Assembly: GCA_024278275.1 (NCBI GenBank) | Contig: JAJRTN010000005.1 | Coordinates: forward strand, 1 to 64,000 | Origin: Candidatus Hydrogenedentota bacterium | Lineage (GTDB): Bacteria; Hydrogenedentota; Hydrogenedentia; Hydrogenedentales; JAJRTN01 | Direction of reading: 5' to 3' | Length of the DNA: 64,000 nucleotides | In this document: one piece after another, positions 26,705-35,893 of the stretch | How positions within the stretch are numbered: the first letter of the stretch is position 1 | Layout: every line of letters starts with the position of its first letter | Position numbers and translations under genes: made by a program | Notes under the pieces: model-generated | Told to the model about the DNA's origin: nothing | The model's database searches: none | The model's input: only the letters and a program-made list of their open reading frames with translations

Positions 26705-28183
26705 ATGTCTTTGACTCGCCGCCAGATGTTGCAGGGCATGGTGGCCGTGGGGTCGGGGATGATACGCACCGGAGAGGAGGACACCGTGACCGGCTTCATA
26801 CGCATCGCGAAGGATAACTGGAACTTCAGCCACGGCGAGCATGGTACGCCGTGGCATCCCATGGGGTGCAACTATTTTGATCCGGAGGCCGGCTGGGCGC
26901 CCAAGGTCTGGCAGCGTTTCGACGAGAATCGCGTGGCCGCCCATTTCGCCAAGATGCAGGAAATCGGCGTCAACGCGGTACGTATCTTTCTGAGTTTTTC
27001 CAGCTTCATGCCGGAACCGGGCGCGATCCCTCGTGAAAGCATGGCCAAATGCCGGAAACTGCTTGAGATCGCCGCGCGCCACGACATGCGCGTCAACTTC
27101 GAGGGGCCTTGCGCGTGGGAGGGGACGCCCGAATGGATCAAGGCGCTCCTCACGGATCGCGGCGAGTATTTCGCCAACGCGAAATGGCTCCGGGAACTGA
27201 CGGCGTTCTGGGGCCGTTTCGCGGGCGCCCTGGGCGACGATCCGACCGTGTACGCTTACGACCTGCTTAATGAGCCTTACATGGGCTGGGACGCGCCAAG
27301 CATCCGCAAGCGCTGGAACGACCACCTCAAGGCCAGGTTCGGTTCCGAGCAGGCCATGAAGGACGCCATGAAGGGCGAGATGCCCGCCGGCTCCTGGGGT
27401 GACCTTGATGTGCCGCCCAACGAAAACCGCCTCGGCAGCCCGCTCATATGGGAGTTCCAGCAACTCCGTGATATTATCGCCGTGGATTTCTGCAAGCGCT
27501 GTGCCGAGGCCATCAAGGCCGTGGCGCCCAGGCAACTCGTCACCATTGGGCTCCATCCCGGCACGGTGCCCCTGGACGGCGGCACGCCGGAGCGCTATTT
27601 CGGTTTCATGCCCCACAAGATCGCGCCCTTCCTCGACTACATTGCCCTGCACTGGTACCCGTATATCCCCGGCATGTACCCCTTCGAAGCCCCGGAGAAT
27701 TTCGAGCGGGCCATGGCCTTTCAGATTGCTTCGTTGCGCTTCTGTTATGCCGGCAAACCTGTATGCCTGGAGGAGTTCGGGTGTTACGGCGGCGGCACGC
27801 CGCCTGTCTTCTGGGGCAACCAATTGCCCTATGTCAGCCAGGAAGACCAGGCGCGGTGGACCCTGGAGACCATCGAACGCACCGCCGCGTCCTGCTGTTC
27901 GGGCTGGCTCACCTGGTCCATGCAGGACACCGTGGAGGCCAGGGACCCCACCCGCTACCAGGGCTTTTTCGACGAGCACGGCAGGCCCAAGGAACTGGCC
28001 CGCCAGTACCCCGCCGTCGCGAAAAAGCTTTCCGGCGCGACCCTGCGCCATGTGCCCGGAACGGAGACCATCGAATTGAACATGCGGGAGTTACTCACTT
28101 CCGGCGCGAAGATGATCGAGGTTCGGGATCAACTTATTGAACGCTTCATGGTCAACCCGAATATCGACCTGGTGCAGGTATAG
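26705..28183 (+). CDS. GH5-like glycoside hydrolase, probably Tat-exported
   Basis: 492 residues from ATG 26705. The N-terminus SLTRRQMLQGMVAVGSG reads as a twin-arginine signal. The catalytic acid/base is Glu190 in YDLLNEP and the nucleophile is Glu357 in CLEEFG, as in clan GH-A cellulases and mannanases. Other barrel blocks are EIGVNAVRIFLS, RVNFEGPCAWEGTPEW and FLDYIALHWYPY. A GTG at 26786, with a much stronger ribosome site (GAGGAGG, five bases spacing), would give a 465-residue cytoplasmic form without the signal. The sequence does not decide between them. Substrate unknown. Confidence 0.8.
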   Translation: MSLTRRQMLQGMVAVGSGMIRTGEEDTVTGFIRIAKDNWNFSHGEHGTPWHPMGCNYFDPEAGWAPKVWQRFDENRVAAHFAKMQEIGVNAVRIFLSFSSFMPEPGAIPRESMAKCRKLLEIAARHDMRVNFEGPCAWEGTPEWIKALLTDRGEYFANAKWLRELTAFWGRFAGALGDDPTVYAYDLLNEPYMGWDAPSIRKRWNDHLKARFGSEQAMKDAMKGEMPAGSWGDLDVPPNENRLGSPLIWEFQQLRDIIAVDFCKRCAEAIKAVAPRQLVTIGLHPGTVPLDGGTPERYFGFMPHKIAPFLDYIALHWYPYIPGMYPFEAPENFERAMAFQIASLRFCYAGKPVCLEEFGCYGGGTPPVFWGNQLPYVSQEDQARWTLETIERTAASCCSGWLTWSMQDTVEARDPTRYQGFFDEHGRPKELARQYPAVAKKLSGATLRHVPGTETIELNMRELLTSGAKMIEVRDQLIERFMVNPNIDLVQV

Positions 28184-28234
28184 CCCTGGGAAAAGGGGCG
28201 ACGGCGACCCTGGTGTGATGTTTATGCCAAAACG

Positions 28235-28262
28235 TTGTCCCCGCGAAAGCGGGATTCCAGGA
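28235..28262. repeat. hairpin repeat R3 (short copy)
   Basis: CCCGC-GAAA-GCGGG (28240-28253) within TGTCCCCGCGAAAGCGGGAT. It shares the CCCCGCGAAAGCGG core with copies near 44821 and 56031. It lies in the convergent gap between the GH5-like gene and engB. Confidence 0.65.
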
Positions 28263-28452
28263 CAGGGACCACACCTTGACCTTTCCCGTGGATTCACGTG
28301 GCAGGGGTGGTGTTGCAATCGCACCGCACGGCGGTTTCTGCATACGGCATACCGGGATCGAAGGCGGTCCAACGAGGGCGCGCAATGAAGAGCCCCTGTT
28401 TCGAAAAGGCCGCTTGCGGGCGTACATGGTTACCGCGAAGGCCGTCCCCCCT

Positions 28453-29034
28453 TTACAGCATCTCTTCAATGATTTGCCAAAGTTCCCGGACGCCTTCCCG
28501 GGTGACGGACGAGAAGGGCAGCACCAGCCCGTCCTCGCCGATGTCGAGTTCGCGCCGGATGAGCGCCAATTGCCGGGTGCGCTGGCTTCGTTTGAGCTTG
28601 TCCACCTTGGTGGCCACGATCAGGGTGGGCACCTCGGCCTCCTCGAGCAAGTGGAGCATGTGGTGGTCGCGCTCGGTGGGGGCGTGGCGCGCGTCCACGA
28701 GGGCCGCCACCATGCGCAGCGGTTCCCGGTCCCGCAGATAGTCCACCATCACCTTGTTCCAGGCATCCTTCAGCGATTTCGGAACCTTGGCATACCCATA
28801 GCCGGGCAAATCGACGAAGTAGAAAGCCCCGTTGATGTCGAAGAAGTTGATGGTCTGTGTTTTTCCCGGCGTGGAACTGGTTCGGGCAAGCTCTTTACGG
28901 CGCAGCAGGGCGTTCTGCAACGAGGATTTCCCCACGTTGGAGCGTCCCACGAAGGCAAACTCAGGTCGGCGGTCGCGGGGGTACTGTTCCCGCTTGAGCG
29001 CGCTGATGATGAATCTGGCGGAGTTTATCTGCAC
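28453..29034 (-). CDS. engB: ribosome-biogenesis GTPase EngB (YsxC/YihA)
   Basis: 193 residues, standard length. G1 is GRSNVGKSS (30-38). The TSSTPGKTQTINFF block is the diagnostic G2 region of EngB. G3 is DLPGYGYAKVP and G4 is TKVDKLKR. It helps assemble the large ribosomal subunit in the cytoplasm. It starts only 6 bp after the lon stop codon, so the two genes form one transcript; the lon-engB order is common in bacteria. Confidence 0.97.
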   Translation of the reverse strand: MQINSARFIISALKREQYPRDRRPEFAFVGRSNVGKSSLQNALLRRKELARTSSTPGKTQTINFFDINGAFYFVDLPGYGYAKVPKSLKDAWNKVMVDYLRDREPLRMVAALVDARHAPTERDHHMLHLLEEAEVPTLIVATKVDKLKRSQRTRQLALIRRELDIGEDGLVLPFSSVTREGVRELWQIIEEML

Positions 29035-29040
29035 GGGGAA

Positions 29041-31374
29041 TCACTCGAACGCGGCGGCCAGCGCTTCGCTCGTATCGGCGATGAGCGTGAACTGAATATC
29101 GTCGCGCACTTCTTCGGGGATCTCGGGCAGATCCTTCTCGTTCTCCTTCGGGAGCAGGATGTTGCGGATGCCCGCCCGGTGTGCCGCCAGCACTTTCTCC
29201 TTGATGCCGCCCACGGGAAGCACGCGGCCGCGCAGGGTTACCTCGCCGGTCATGGAGAGGGAAGGCCGGGGGGCTTTGCCCGTAAGGGCGGAAAGCATGG
29301 ATACGAGGATCGCCACGCCCGCCGAGGGGCCGTCCTTGGGCACGGCGCCTTCGGGCACATGAACATGAAAATCGCTTTCCTTGTGGAAATCGACCGGCAG
29401 GCCCAAGGCTTCCGCGTTGGCCCGCAGGTAGGTATAGGCGGCCTCGGCGGATTCCTTCATGACATCGCCGAGCTGTCCGGTCAGCGTAAGCTTACCCTTG
29501 CCCCTCATGATACTGGTCTCGATGTTGAGCACATCGCCGCCCACCGACGTCCAGGCCATGCCGATAGAGACACCCACGCGGGCTTCCGCCTCGGAACGGA
29601 CTCCGCTGAAGGGCGGTGGTCCCAGCAGGTCCGGCACCAGCGTTGCGTCCACGCGAACGGGCTCTTGCAGATCCTCCTCCACCTTTCGGCGGGCTATTTT
29701 TCGGCACACATTCGCGATTTGTCGCTCCAACTCACGCACCCCCGCCTCGCGGGTGTAGCGCTGGATGAGTGTGTCGAGCCCGTCGTCCGTGAGGACCACA
29801 TCCCCCTTTTCCAGGCCGCAGGCCTCCGTTTGCCGGGGTACGAGGAAAAGCTGGGCTATCTGCTCTTTCTCCCGGATGGTATAGCCGGAAAGGCGTACAA
29901 TTTCCATGCGGTCATGGAGCGCGTGGGGGATGTTGCTCTCGTGATTCGCCGTGGCCACGAAGAAGACCTCGGAGAGGTCGAAGTCCACCTCCAGGAAGTG
30001 ATCGCTGAAGGCCTTGTTCTGCGCGGGATCCAGCACTTCGAGAAGGGCCGAAGAGGGATCGCCCCGGAAATCAGCGTTCATCTTGTCGATCTCGTCGAGC
30101 ATGAACAGGGGATTGCGCACCCCCACCTTCTTGATGTTCTGCACGATGCGGCCCGGCAGGGCGCCGATGTAGGTACGCCGGTGGCCGCGGATTTCCGCCT
30201 CGTCCCGCACGCCTCCCAGGGATACGCGAACGAATTTCCGCTTCATGGCGCGGGCGACCGACTGGCCCAGGGAAGTCTTGCCCACGCCCGGCGGACCCAC
30301 CAGGCAGAGGATGGGGCCCTTGGCGTCCTTGCGCAGCTTGCGCACCGCGAGAAATTCGAGGATGCGTTCCTTCACCTTGTCCAGGCCGTAATGGTCCTCG
30401 TCGAGCACGGTGCGGGCCTGCTTGAGGTCGATGGCGTCCTTGGTCCGCTTCCGCCAGGGCATGTCGCACAGCCACTCCAGGTAATTCCGGATCACCGCGC
30501 CCTCGGGACTCATCATGGGCATGCGCTCGTACCGGGCGAATTCGCGGTTGGCCTTCTCCATGACCTCCTTGGGCATCTTGGCCTTGCGGATCATTTCCCG
30601 CATTTCGCTGAACTCGTCGAGTCCCTCTTCGCGGTTGCCCAGCTCCTGGTGAATCACCTTGAGCTGCTCGTGCAGGTAATGTTCGCGCTGGCCCCGTTCC
30701 ATCTGCTCGCGCACCCGCTCGCGCACGTTCTGCTCGATCTCCATCAGCTCATTTTCGCGCATGAGCAACTCGGTGATACGTTCCAGCCGTTTAACCAGGT
30801 CCAGTTCTTCAAGAATCTCCTGCCGTTCCCGCACCGGAACCGGCAGGTAGGCACAGAGAGAATCGGCCAGCACGTCCTGCTCCGTGATGCCCTGAAGCAT
30901 GGTGACGATCTCGGGCGCGACCCGCTGGCTCAAACGGACATACTGCTCGAACTGGGCGAGGGCGGTACGAACCAGCCCCCGCGCGGCATCATCCTGGACA
31001 TTGACCGTATCCACCCGCTCCACAATCGCCTCAATCATCTCATCGCCAAAGATGAAACGGCGCACACGGCCGCGGCCCAGTCCCTCGACCACCACCTTCG
31101 TGGTGCCGTCGGGCATGCGGAGCGTATGAAGAATCGTGGACGCCATGCCCATTGTATGCAGGTCATCCTCCCCCGGTTCTTCCAGGCTGGCGTCCCGCTG
31201 GGTCACCAGGAAAAGAGGCAGATCCGTGGCGATGCTCTCGTCCATGGCCGCCAGGGAACCCGGACGTCCCACCAGCAGGGGCACCACCATGTGGGGGAAA
31301 ACCACCGCGTCCTTCAAGGGAAGAACCGGCAGCCGGACAATATCGCTTTCGCGGGCTTTTTTTTTGCGAGCCAT
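29041..31374 (-). CDS. lon: ATP-dependent Lon protease
   Basis: 777 residues, full length for LonA. The N-terminal substrate-binding domain starts [21 protein letters not shown] coiled-coil middle (210-300) precedes the AAA+ module with Walker [10 protein letters not shown] (360-368) and Walker [11 protein letters not shown]. The C-terminal protease has catalytic Ser684 in PKDGPSAG and Lys727 in [14 protein letters not shown]. It degrades damaged and short-lived regulatory proteins in the cytoplasm. The N-terminus is basic ([10 protein letters not shown]). No HAIR/CIRCE-type heat-shock operator was noticed upstream. Upstream lies the divergent rpsA region. Confidence 0.98.
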   Translation of the reverse strand: MARKKKARESDIVRLPVLPLKDAVVFPHMVVPLLVGRPGSLAAMDESIATDLPLFLVTQRDASLEEPGEDDLHTMGMASTILHTLRMPDGTTKVVVEGLGRGRVRRFIFGDEMIEAIVERVDTVNVQDDAARGLVRTALAQFEQYVRLSQRVAPEIVTMLQGITEQDVLADSLCAYLPVPVRERQEILEELDLVKRLERITELLMRENELMEIEQNVRERVREQMERGQREHYLHEQLKVIHQELGNREEGLDEFSEMREMIRKAKMPKEVMEKANREFARYERMPMMSPEGAVIRNYLEWLCDMPWRKRTKDAIDLKQARTVLDEDHYGLDKVKERILEFLAVRKLRKDAKGPILCLVGPPGVGKTSLGQSVARAMKRKFVRVSLGGVRDEAEIRGHRRTYIGALPGRIVQNIKKVGVRNPLFMLDEIDKMNADFRGDPSSALLEVLDPAQNKAFSDHFLEVDFDLSEVFFVATANHESNIPHALHDRMEIVRLSGYTIREKEQIAQLFLVPRQTEACGLEKGDVVLTDDGLDTLIQRYTREAGVRELERQIANVCRKIARRKVEEDLQEPVRVDATLVPDLLGPPPFSGVRSEAEARVGVSIGMAWTSVGGDVLNIETSIMRGKGKLTLTGQLGDVMKESAEAAYTYLRANAEALGLPVDFHKESDFHVHVPEGAVPKDGPSAGVAILVSMLSALTGKAPRPSLSMTGEVTLRGRVLPVGGIKEKVLAAHRAGIRNILLPKENEKDLPEIPEEVRDDIQFTLIADTSEALAAAFE

Positions 31375-31489
31375 GGAATGGGGGTACTCCGGGGAACGTA
31401 GTGTCTCGGAACGTAGTGTCTCGGGAAAACCCCGATTATACCGCTTTGGTCCCGGACAGGGAAAGGGGAGCGTTTTTTTCGCAGGAGGT

Positions 31490-31519
31490 TTGACGGAGAA
31501 GCGCCCCGTTTGCTAAGAT
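31490..31519 (+). promoter_or_regulatory. sigma-70 type promoter for rpsA
   Basis: TTGACG (31490-31495), an 18-base spacer, then TAAGAT (31514-31519): close to consensus at both boxes. It would give a ~165-base leader before rpsA, long enough for translational control. The rest of 31375-31693 holds no convincing gene. Confidence 0.6.
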
Positions 31520-31693
31520 TTGCGAATGCTGTGCCCGGCGACGCGACGCCGGTCCACTCGCGCATGGGCAATCCTGGTGTTTCTTCCCTGTTCCGGCGGG
31601 CAGAGGGGCGTGGAATGACCAAGCGGGGGCATGTCGGTTCATCGCGGCATGGGCACGGTAAATCCAATGATGCAAAGGAGCATGTAACTTCTA

Positions 31694-33769
31694 ATGAGTG
31701 AACAACTTGAGGCCCAAACAACGGACGAATCGGTGATGACGGAGGTGATGGAGAACAGGACGGATGACCTGGAGCGCGAGCTGGAGGAACAGCTCGCATC
31801 GGAGAGCATGGACTCTCTCTTTGGGGAATCGGTACAGAACTTCAAGGAAGGGGAGGTCGTCGAAGTACGCATTGTCGAACTCAGCGACGACCGGATCCTG
31901 GTCGACATCGGTTACAAGAGCGAGGGCGTGGTCTCCACGCAGGAGTTTTCGCAGCCGGGCGAACTGAAAGTGGGCGAAACCTTCGACTTCTATATCGACG
32001 AACCGGAAGATGAGCAGGGCATGCCCGTCCTGTCCAAGATCAAGGCTGATCGGATCAAGAATTGGGAAAAGATCCAGACGATCTATGAGGAGGACGGGAC
32101 CATCGAGGGCGTGATCACGCGACGCGTGAAGGGCGGTCTCAAGGTGGATATCGGCATTGATGCGTTCATGCCGGCCAGCCAGCTTACCTTCCGTCCGAGC
32201 GGTGATCTCGAACGCTTCATCGGTGAAAAGATGGAGCTGAAAATCATCAAGTTGACCAAGCGCCGTCGTAACGTGGTGGTGAGCCGCCGCAAGCTGTTGG
32301 AAGAGCAGCGTGCGGGCGAGAAGGCGCGGCTCTTGGAGACCATCGCCATCGGCCAGGCGCTCAAGGGCGAGGTCAAGAATATCACCGATTTCGGCGCTTT
32401 CGTGGATGTGGGCGGTATCGACGGCCTGCTTCATGTTACGGATATGAGCTGGGGCCGGGTAAAACACCCGTCGCAGGTTGTCCAGGTGGGCCAGGAAATC
32501 GAGGTCATGGTGTTGAACTTCGATCCCAAGTCGGAGCGCATCAGCCTGGGGCTGAAGCAGATGACCGAGAATCCCTGGAAGTCCGTGGTTGAGCGCTACT
32601 CCGTGGGTTCGGTGATTCGGGGCCGGGTGGTGAGCATGACGGATTACGGCGCTTTCGTGCAGCTCGAGGAAGGTGTCGAGGGCATGGTTCACGTCAGCGA
32701 GATGAGTTGGACGCGCCGTGTGCGCCACCCCAACGAGATGCTCGAACTGGATCAGGAAGTGGACGTGATGGTGCTGAGCGTGGACGCCGAGGCCGAGAAG
32801 ATCGCCTTGGGTATCAAGCAGACGCAGCCCAATCCCTGGCGCCAGCTTCAGGAGACCTATCCGGTCGGCTCGATCATCAAGGGCGTGGTTCGCAACCTTA
32901 CGGATTACGGTGCCTTTGTGCAGATTGAAGAAGGCATCGACGGTTTGCTTCATGTGAGCGACCTCTCCTGGACGAAAAAGGTAAATCACCCTTCGGAGAT
33001 GCTCGAAAAGGGCCAGGAGATCGAGGTCAAGGTACTCAGCATCGATCCCGAGGTCGAAAAGATCAGCGTGGGGCTCAAGCAGCTCGAAACCGACCCGTGG
33101 ATGGCCGTGGTGGAGAAGTTGCCCCTGGGCACCATCGTGGAAGTCGAGATCGCCAAGCTGGTCAGTTTTGGCGCCTTTGCACGTCTTGAAAACGGGATCG
33201 AGGGCCTCATTCACGTGAGCGAACTCTCCAACGACCGCGTGCAGAAGCCGGAGGAAGTCCTTTCGGTAGGCGACAAGGTGGTGGCTAAGGTCATCAGCAT
33301 TGGCGCGGTAGAACGTAAGATCGGACTGAGCATCCGCGAGGCTCAGCGCGATATGGACAACCAGATGATGGAAGAACACGGCACTTCGAGTGGCTCCAGT
33401 GAGCCGGTGGATGTGCAGCGCGCCATGCAGGGCATGGTTCCCGGCGGCATGATTCAGGCCGGTAAGAGCCTTGCCGACGTGGCCCATGAAATGATGGCGG
33501 TGGTCAACGCGGGTGAGCAAGCGCGCCAGGAACAGGCCGTGGCGGATGCCAAGGCGCGTGAGGAAGCCAAGGCCGCGGAGGAAGCGCCTGTCGAGGAAAC
33601 GTCTGCGGAGGAAGCGCCTGTCGAGGAAACGCCCGCGGAGGAAGCGCCCGCCGGGGAAACGCCCGCGGAGGAAGCGCCCGCCGGGGAAACGCCCGCGGAG
33701 GACTCCCCGTCTGCTGTAACCGAGGCGCCCGCCGACGAGGCGGCGCCGGACGCGGAGCAGCCCGAGTAG
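31694..33769 (+). CDS. rpsA: 30S ribosomal protein S1 with long acidic tail
   Basis: 691 residues; six S1 RNA-binding domains are visible, e.g. EVVEVRIVELSDDRILVDIG, ITDFGAFVDVGGIDGLLHVT, MTDYGAFVQLEEGVEGMVHV and LVSFGAFARLENGIEGLIHV. S1 brings mRNA to the ribosome. The domains end near residue 550. The remaining ~140 residues are low complexity: an Ala/Glu-rich linker and a 10-residue repeat (EEAPVEETPA type) in four copies. Typical S1 proteins (~560 residues) lack this tail. AAAGGAG lies 13 bases before the ATG, a wide spacing. A strong terminator follows. Confidence 0.97.
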   Translation: MSEQLEAQTTDESVMTEVMENRTDDLERELEEQLASESMDSLFGESVQNFKEGEVVEVRIVELSDDRILVDIGYKSEGVVSTQEFSQPGELKVGETFDFYIDEPEDEQGMPVLSKIKADRIKNWEKIQTIYEEDGTIEGVITRRVKGGLKVDIGIDAFMPASQLTFRPSGDLERFIGEKMELKIIKLTKRRRNVVVSRRKLLEEQRAGEKARLLETIAIGQALKGEVKNITDFGAFVDVGGIDGLLHVTDMSWGRVKHPSQVVQVGQEIEVMVLNFDPKSERISLGLKQMTENPWKSVVERYSVGSVIRGRVVSMTDYGAFVQLEEGVEGMVHVSEMSWTRRVRHPNEMLELDQEVDVMVLSVDAEAEKIALGIKQTQPNPWRQLQETYPVGSIIKGVVRNLTDYGAFVQIEEGIDGLLHVSDLSWTKKVNHPSEMLEKGQEIEVKVLSIDPEVEKISVGLKQLETDPWMAVVEKLPLGTIVEVEIAKLVSFGAFARLENGIEGLIHVSELSNDRVQKPEEVLSVGDKVVAKVISIGAVERKIGLSIREAQRDMDNQMMEEHGTSSGSSEPVDVQRAMQGMVPGGMIQAGKSLADVAHEMMAVVNAGEQARQEQAVADAKAREEAKAAEEAPVEETSAEEAPVEETPAEEAPAGETPAEEAPAGETPAEDSPSAVTEAPADEAAPDAEQPE
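33578..33697 (+). repeat. four 30-bp tandem repeats inside rpsA
   Basis: Units at 33578, 33608, 33638 and 33668 each begin GAGGAAGCGCC and encode EEAPVEETSA, EEAPVEETPA, EEAPAGETPA and EEAPAGETPA. The last two units are nearly identical in DNA, which points to recent copying. Confidence 0.9.
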
Positions 33770-33797
33770 GGTCCCGCGTTTGCTGGAGATTGATTCC

Positions 33798-33838
33798 GGG
33801 CGCCGCTTTCGTATGTCGAAAGCGGCGCCCGTTTTGTT
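33798..33838 (+). terminator. intrinsic terminator after rpsA
   Basis: A perfect 14-bp stem GGGCGCCGCTTTCG / CGAAAGCGGCGCCC with loop TATGT, followed by GTTTTGTT. It begins 28 bases after the rpsA stop codon. Confidence 0.93.
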
Positions 33839-33952
33839 GACTACACGTTAAGAGAAGAACATTTTCATGAAAAACGCTGCATAACCCGGTTTATTGTATA
33901 TGGAGGATACCCGAGCCGTTTCCGGCCCGGTGGTTATTACGGAGAAATTGCA

Positions 33953-35773
33953 ATGTCCAAGGGAAAGAATACGAAGCACCCCCGGGCCGGTCAAGAGATG
34001 ACCGGCGCGGAAATGATGATCCAGGTGATTCACGACGAAGGCGTGGATACCATATTCGGATATAGTGGCGGGGCCATCCTGCCCACCTATGATGCCGTGT
34101 TTCAGTGGAACGACGAGTGCAAGGGGCAACCTGTCAACCTGGTGGTGCCGGCGAATGAACAGGGCGCGGGTTTCATGGCCGCCGGCTATGCCCGGGTGAC
34201 GGGCAAGGTGGGGTTGGCCCTGGTGACCTCCGGGCCCGGCGCGACCAACACGGTGACGCCCGTGCGGGACGCCATGGCCGACTCGGTGCCTATCGTTGTG
34301 ATTTGTGGTCAGGTTGCACGTACCGCCGTGGGCAGCGACGCTTTCCAGGAGGCCCCGGTGTTCAATATCATGAGCGCCTGCGCGAAACATGTTTTCCTGG
34401 TGAAGGACGAAAGTGAGCTCGAGGCCACGGTGCGTACGGCCTTTCACATTGCGCGCAGTGGAAGACCGGGGCCCGTTGTCATTGATGTTCCGAAAGATGT
34501 CCAGAATCACGTGGGCATCTTTCGCGGAGAGGGGCTGATTCCCCTGCGCGGATATTACCGGCGTCTTGAAACCCTTCAGGAAAGTCGCGTTTCTAAGGCG
34601 CAGTCGAAACGTTTTTTCCAAATGCTGAAGGCGGCGAAGCGTCCGCTCCTGTACGTGGGCGGGGGGGTGATCAACAGCAACGCCGGCGATGAACTGCGCG
34701 AATTCGCACGTACCTTTCAGATTCCCGTGGTCACCACCCTCACGGGCATCGGTGCGATGGACACCACGGATCCGCTGTGCCTGCACATGTTGGGCATGCA
34801 CGGCACAGCCTACGCGAATTATGCCGTGGATGACTGCGACCTGCTTATTTCCGTGGGCGCCCGCTTTGATGACCGCGTGGCCGGCGTGCCCGATCAGTTT
34901 GCCGCCAACGCCAAGATTGCTCACATCGATATTGACGGCGCGGAGATCGGCAAGGTCAAGGCCGTGGACTGGCATCACGTGGGCGATGCCAAGGCCGCGC
35001 TGACCGATCTCCTGGAGGCCGGGAAAAACATTGAAACGAATCATGCCGCCTGGCTGAAGCACGTGGCGAAGTTGAAGATGGATCATGCCCAGGACTTCAA
35101 TCGGGACGCGGAGCTCATTCAGCCGCAGGAAGTGTTGGAGGAACTGAACAGGATCACCCAAGGCGACGCCATCATCACAACGGGCGTCGGTCAGCACCAG
35201 ATGTTCGCCGCCCAGCACCTTGATTTCAAACGACCGCGAACGTGGCTCACCTCGGGAAGCATGGGTACCATGGGCTACGGTCTTCCCTCGGCCATCGGTG
35301 CCCAGATCGGCGCGCCCGGAAAACTTGTGATCGACGTGGACGGCGACGGAAGCATCCGCATGAACCTGGGTGAGTTGGAGACATGCACCACCTACGGTGT
35401 GCCCGTGAAAGTGCTGCTTCTCAACAACCTGGGCGACGGCATGGTGGTGCAATGGCAAAGCAAGTACTTCGGATCGCGTTTTTCCGGTTCCGACAAGTCC
35501 CTGCGGAAGAAGGACTTTGTCATGGCGGCCAAGGCCGATGGTTTTGAATTCGCCCGGCGCGTGGAAGAGCGCGAGGATCTGAGTGAGGCGTTGAAGGCCT
35601 TTGTTTCCTTTGAAGGCCCGGCCTTCCTGGAGGTCCGCGTGGACAAGTTTGCTTTCGTGTACCCCATGGTGGGCCCCGGCCAAAGTTACGCTGAAATGCA
35701 GACCGGCCCCCACATTTCCTCTCGCGACGGCGGGGACTCGGAAGCAGCGCTGGATATCTCCGACGCGTTTTAG
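33953..35773 (+). CDS. ilvB: acetolactate synthase large (catalytic) subunit
   Basis: 606 residues. It joins two pyruvates, or pyruvate and 2-ketobutyrate, in the first common step of branched-chain amino acid synthesis. The activating Glu69 lies in VPANEQGAGFMAAG. The ThDP/Mg motif is VDGDGSIRMNLGELET followed by LLLNN. The FAD-type middle domain includes ISVGARFDDRVAG, and TSGPGATN is also conserved. This favours anabolic acetohydroxyacid synthase over catabolic AlsS. No regulatory subunit gene ilvN follows; the next gene is unrelated. GGAG lies nine bases before ATG. I see no attenuator-type leader rich in Ile, Leu or Val codons. Confidence 0.95.
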   Translation: MSKGKNTKHPRAGQEMTGAEMMIQVIHDEGVDTIFGYSGGAILPTYDAVFQWNDECKGQPVNLVVPANEQGAGFMAAGYARVTGKVGLALVTSGPGATNTVTPVRDAMADSVPIVVICGQVARTAVGSDAFQEAPVFNIMSACAKHVFLVKDESELEATVRTAFHIARSGRPGPVVIDVPKDVQNHVGIFRGEGLIPLRGYYRRLETLQESRVSKAQSKRFFQMLKAAKRPLLYVGGGVINSNAGDELREFARTFQIPVVTTLTGIGAMDTTDPLCLHMLGMHGTAYANYAVDDCDLLISVGARFDDRVAGVPDQFAANAKIAHIDIDGAEIGKVKAVDWHHVGDAKAALTDLLEAGKNIETNHAAWLKHVAKLKMDHAQDFNRDAELIQPQEVLEELNRITQGDAIITTGVGQHQMFAAQHLDFKRPRTWLTSGSMGTMGYGLPSAIGAQIGAPGKLVIDVDGDGSIRMNLGELETCTTYGVPVKVLLLNNLGDGMVVQWQSKYFGSRFSGSDKSLRKKDFVMAAKADGFEFARRVEEREDLSEALKAFVSFEGPAFLEVRVDKFAFVYPMVGPGQSYAEMQTGPHISSRDGGDSEAALDISDAF

Positions 35774-35785
35774 GAGACCATGACC

Positions 35786-35870
35786 GTACACGGACGGACA
35801 CGGACCTGCATGGACGAGCACGGACGAACGCCCGTTGTCCCTGTCCGTTCGTGCCGTGCCGTGCCCGTCC
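35786..35870. repeat. CACGGAC-rich inverted repeat
   Basis: The left part repeats CGGAC units (CACGGACGGACACGGAC, then CACGGACGAACG at 35819-35830). The right part has CGTTCGTGCCGTG (35847-35859) and further CCGTG units. The two can pair with one bulge. It lies directly after ilvB and overlaps any early start of the next gene. Confidence 0.6.
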
Positions 35871-35893
35871 CTTTCCCGGTAACCCTGTGCGGG

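Noticed and set aside
28276-31401. 1041-codon plus-strand open frame
   Set aside because: It is the antisense of engB and lon, both unmistakable on the minus strand; its translation has no family pattern and is rich in His and Gly as expected from a GC-rich shadow.
33578-33697. CRISPR-like repeat array
   Set aside because: Units are directly adjacent 30-bp repeats with no spacers and lie inside rpsA in frame.
33867-33884. leader peptide for ilvB attenuation (MKNAA)
   Set aside because: It is only five codons with no Ile, Leu or Val, and no attenuator hairpin with a U-run follows it.
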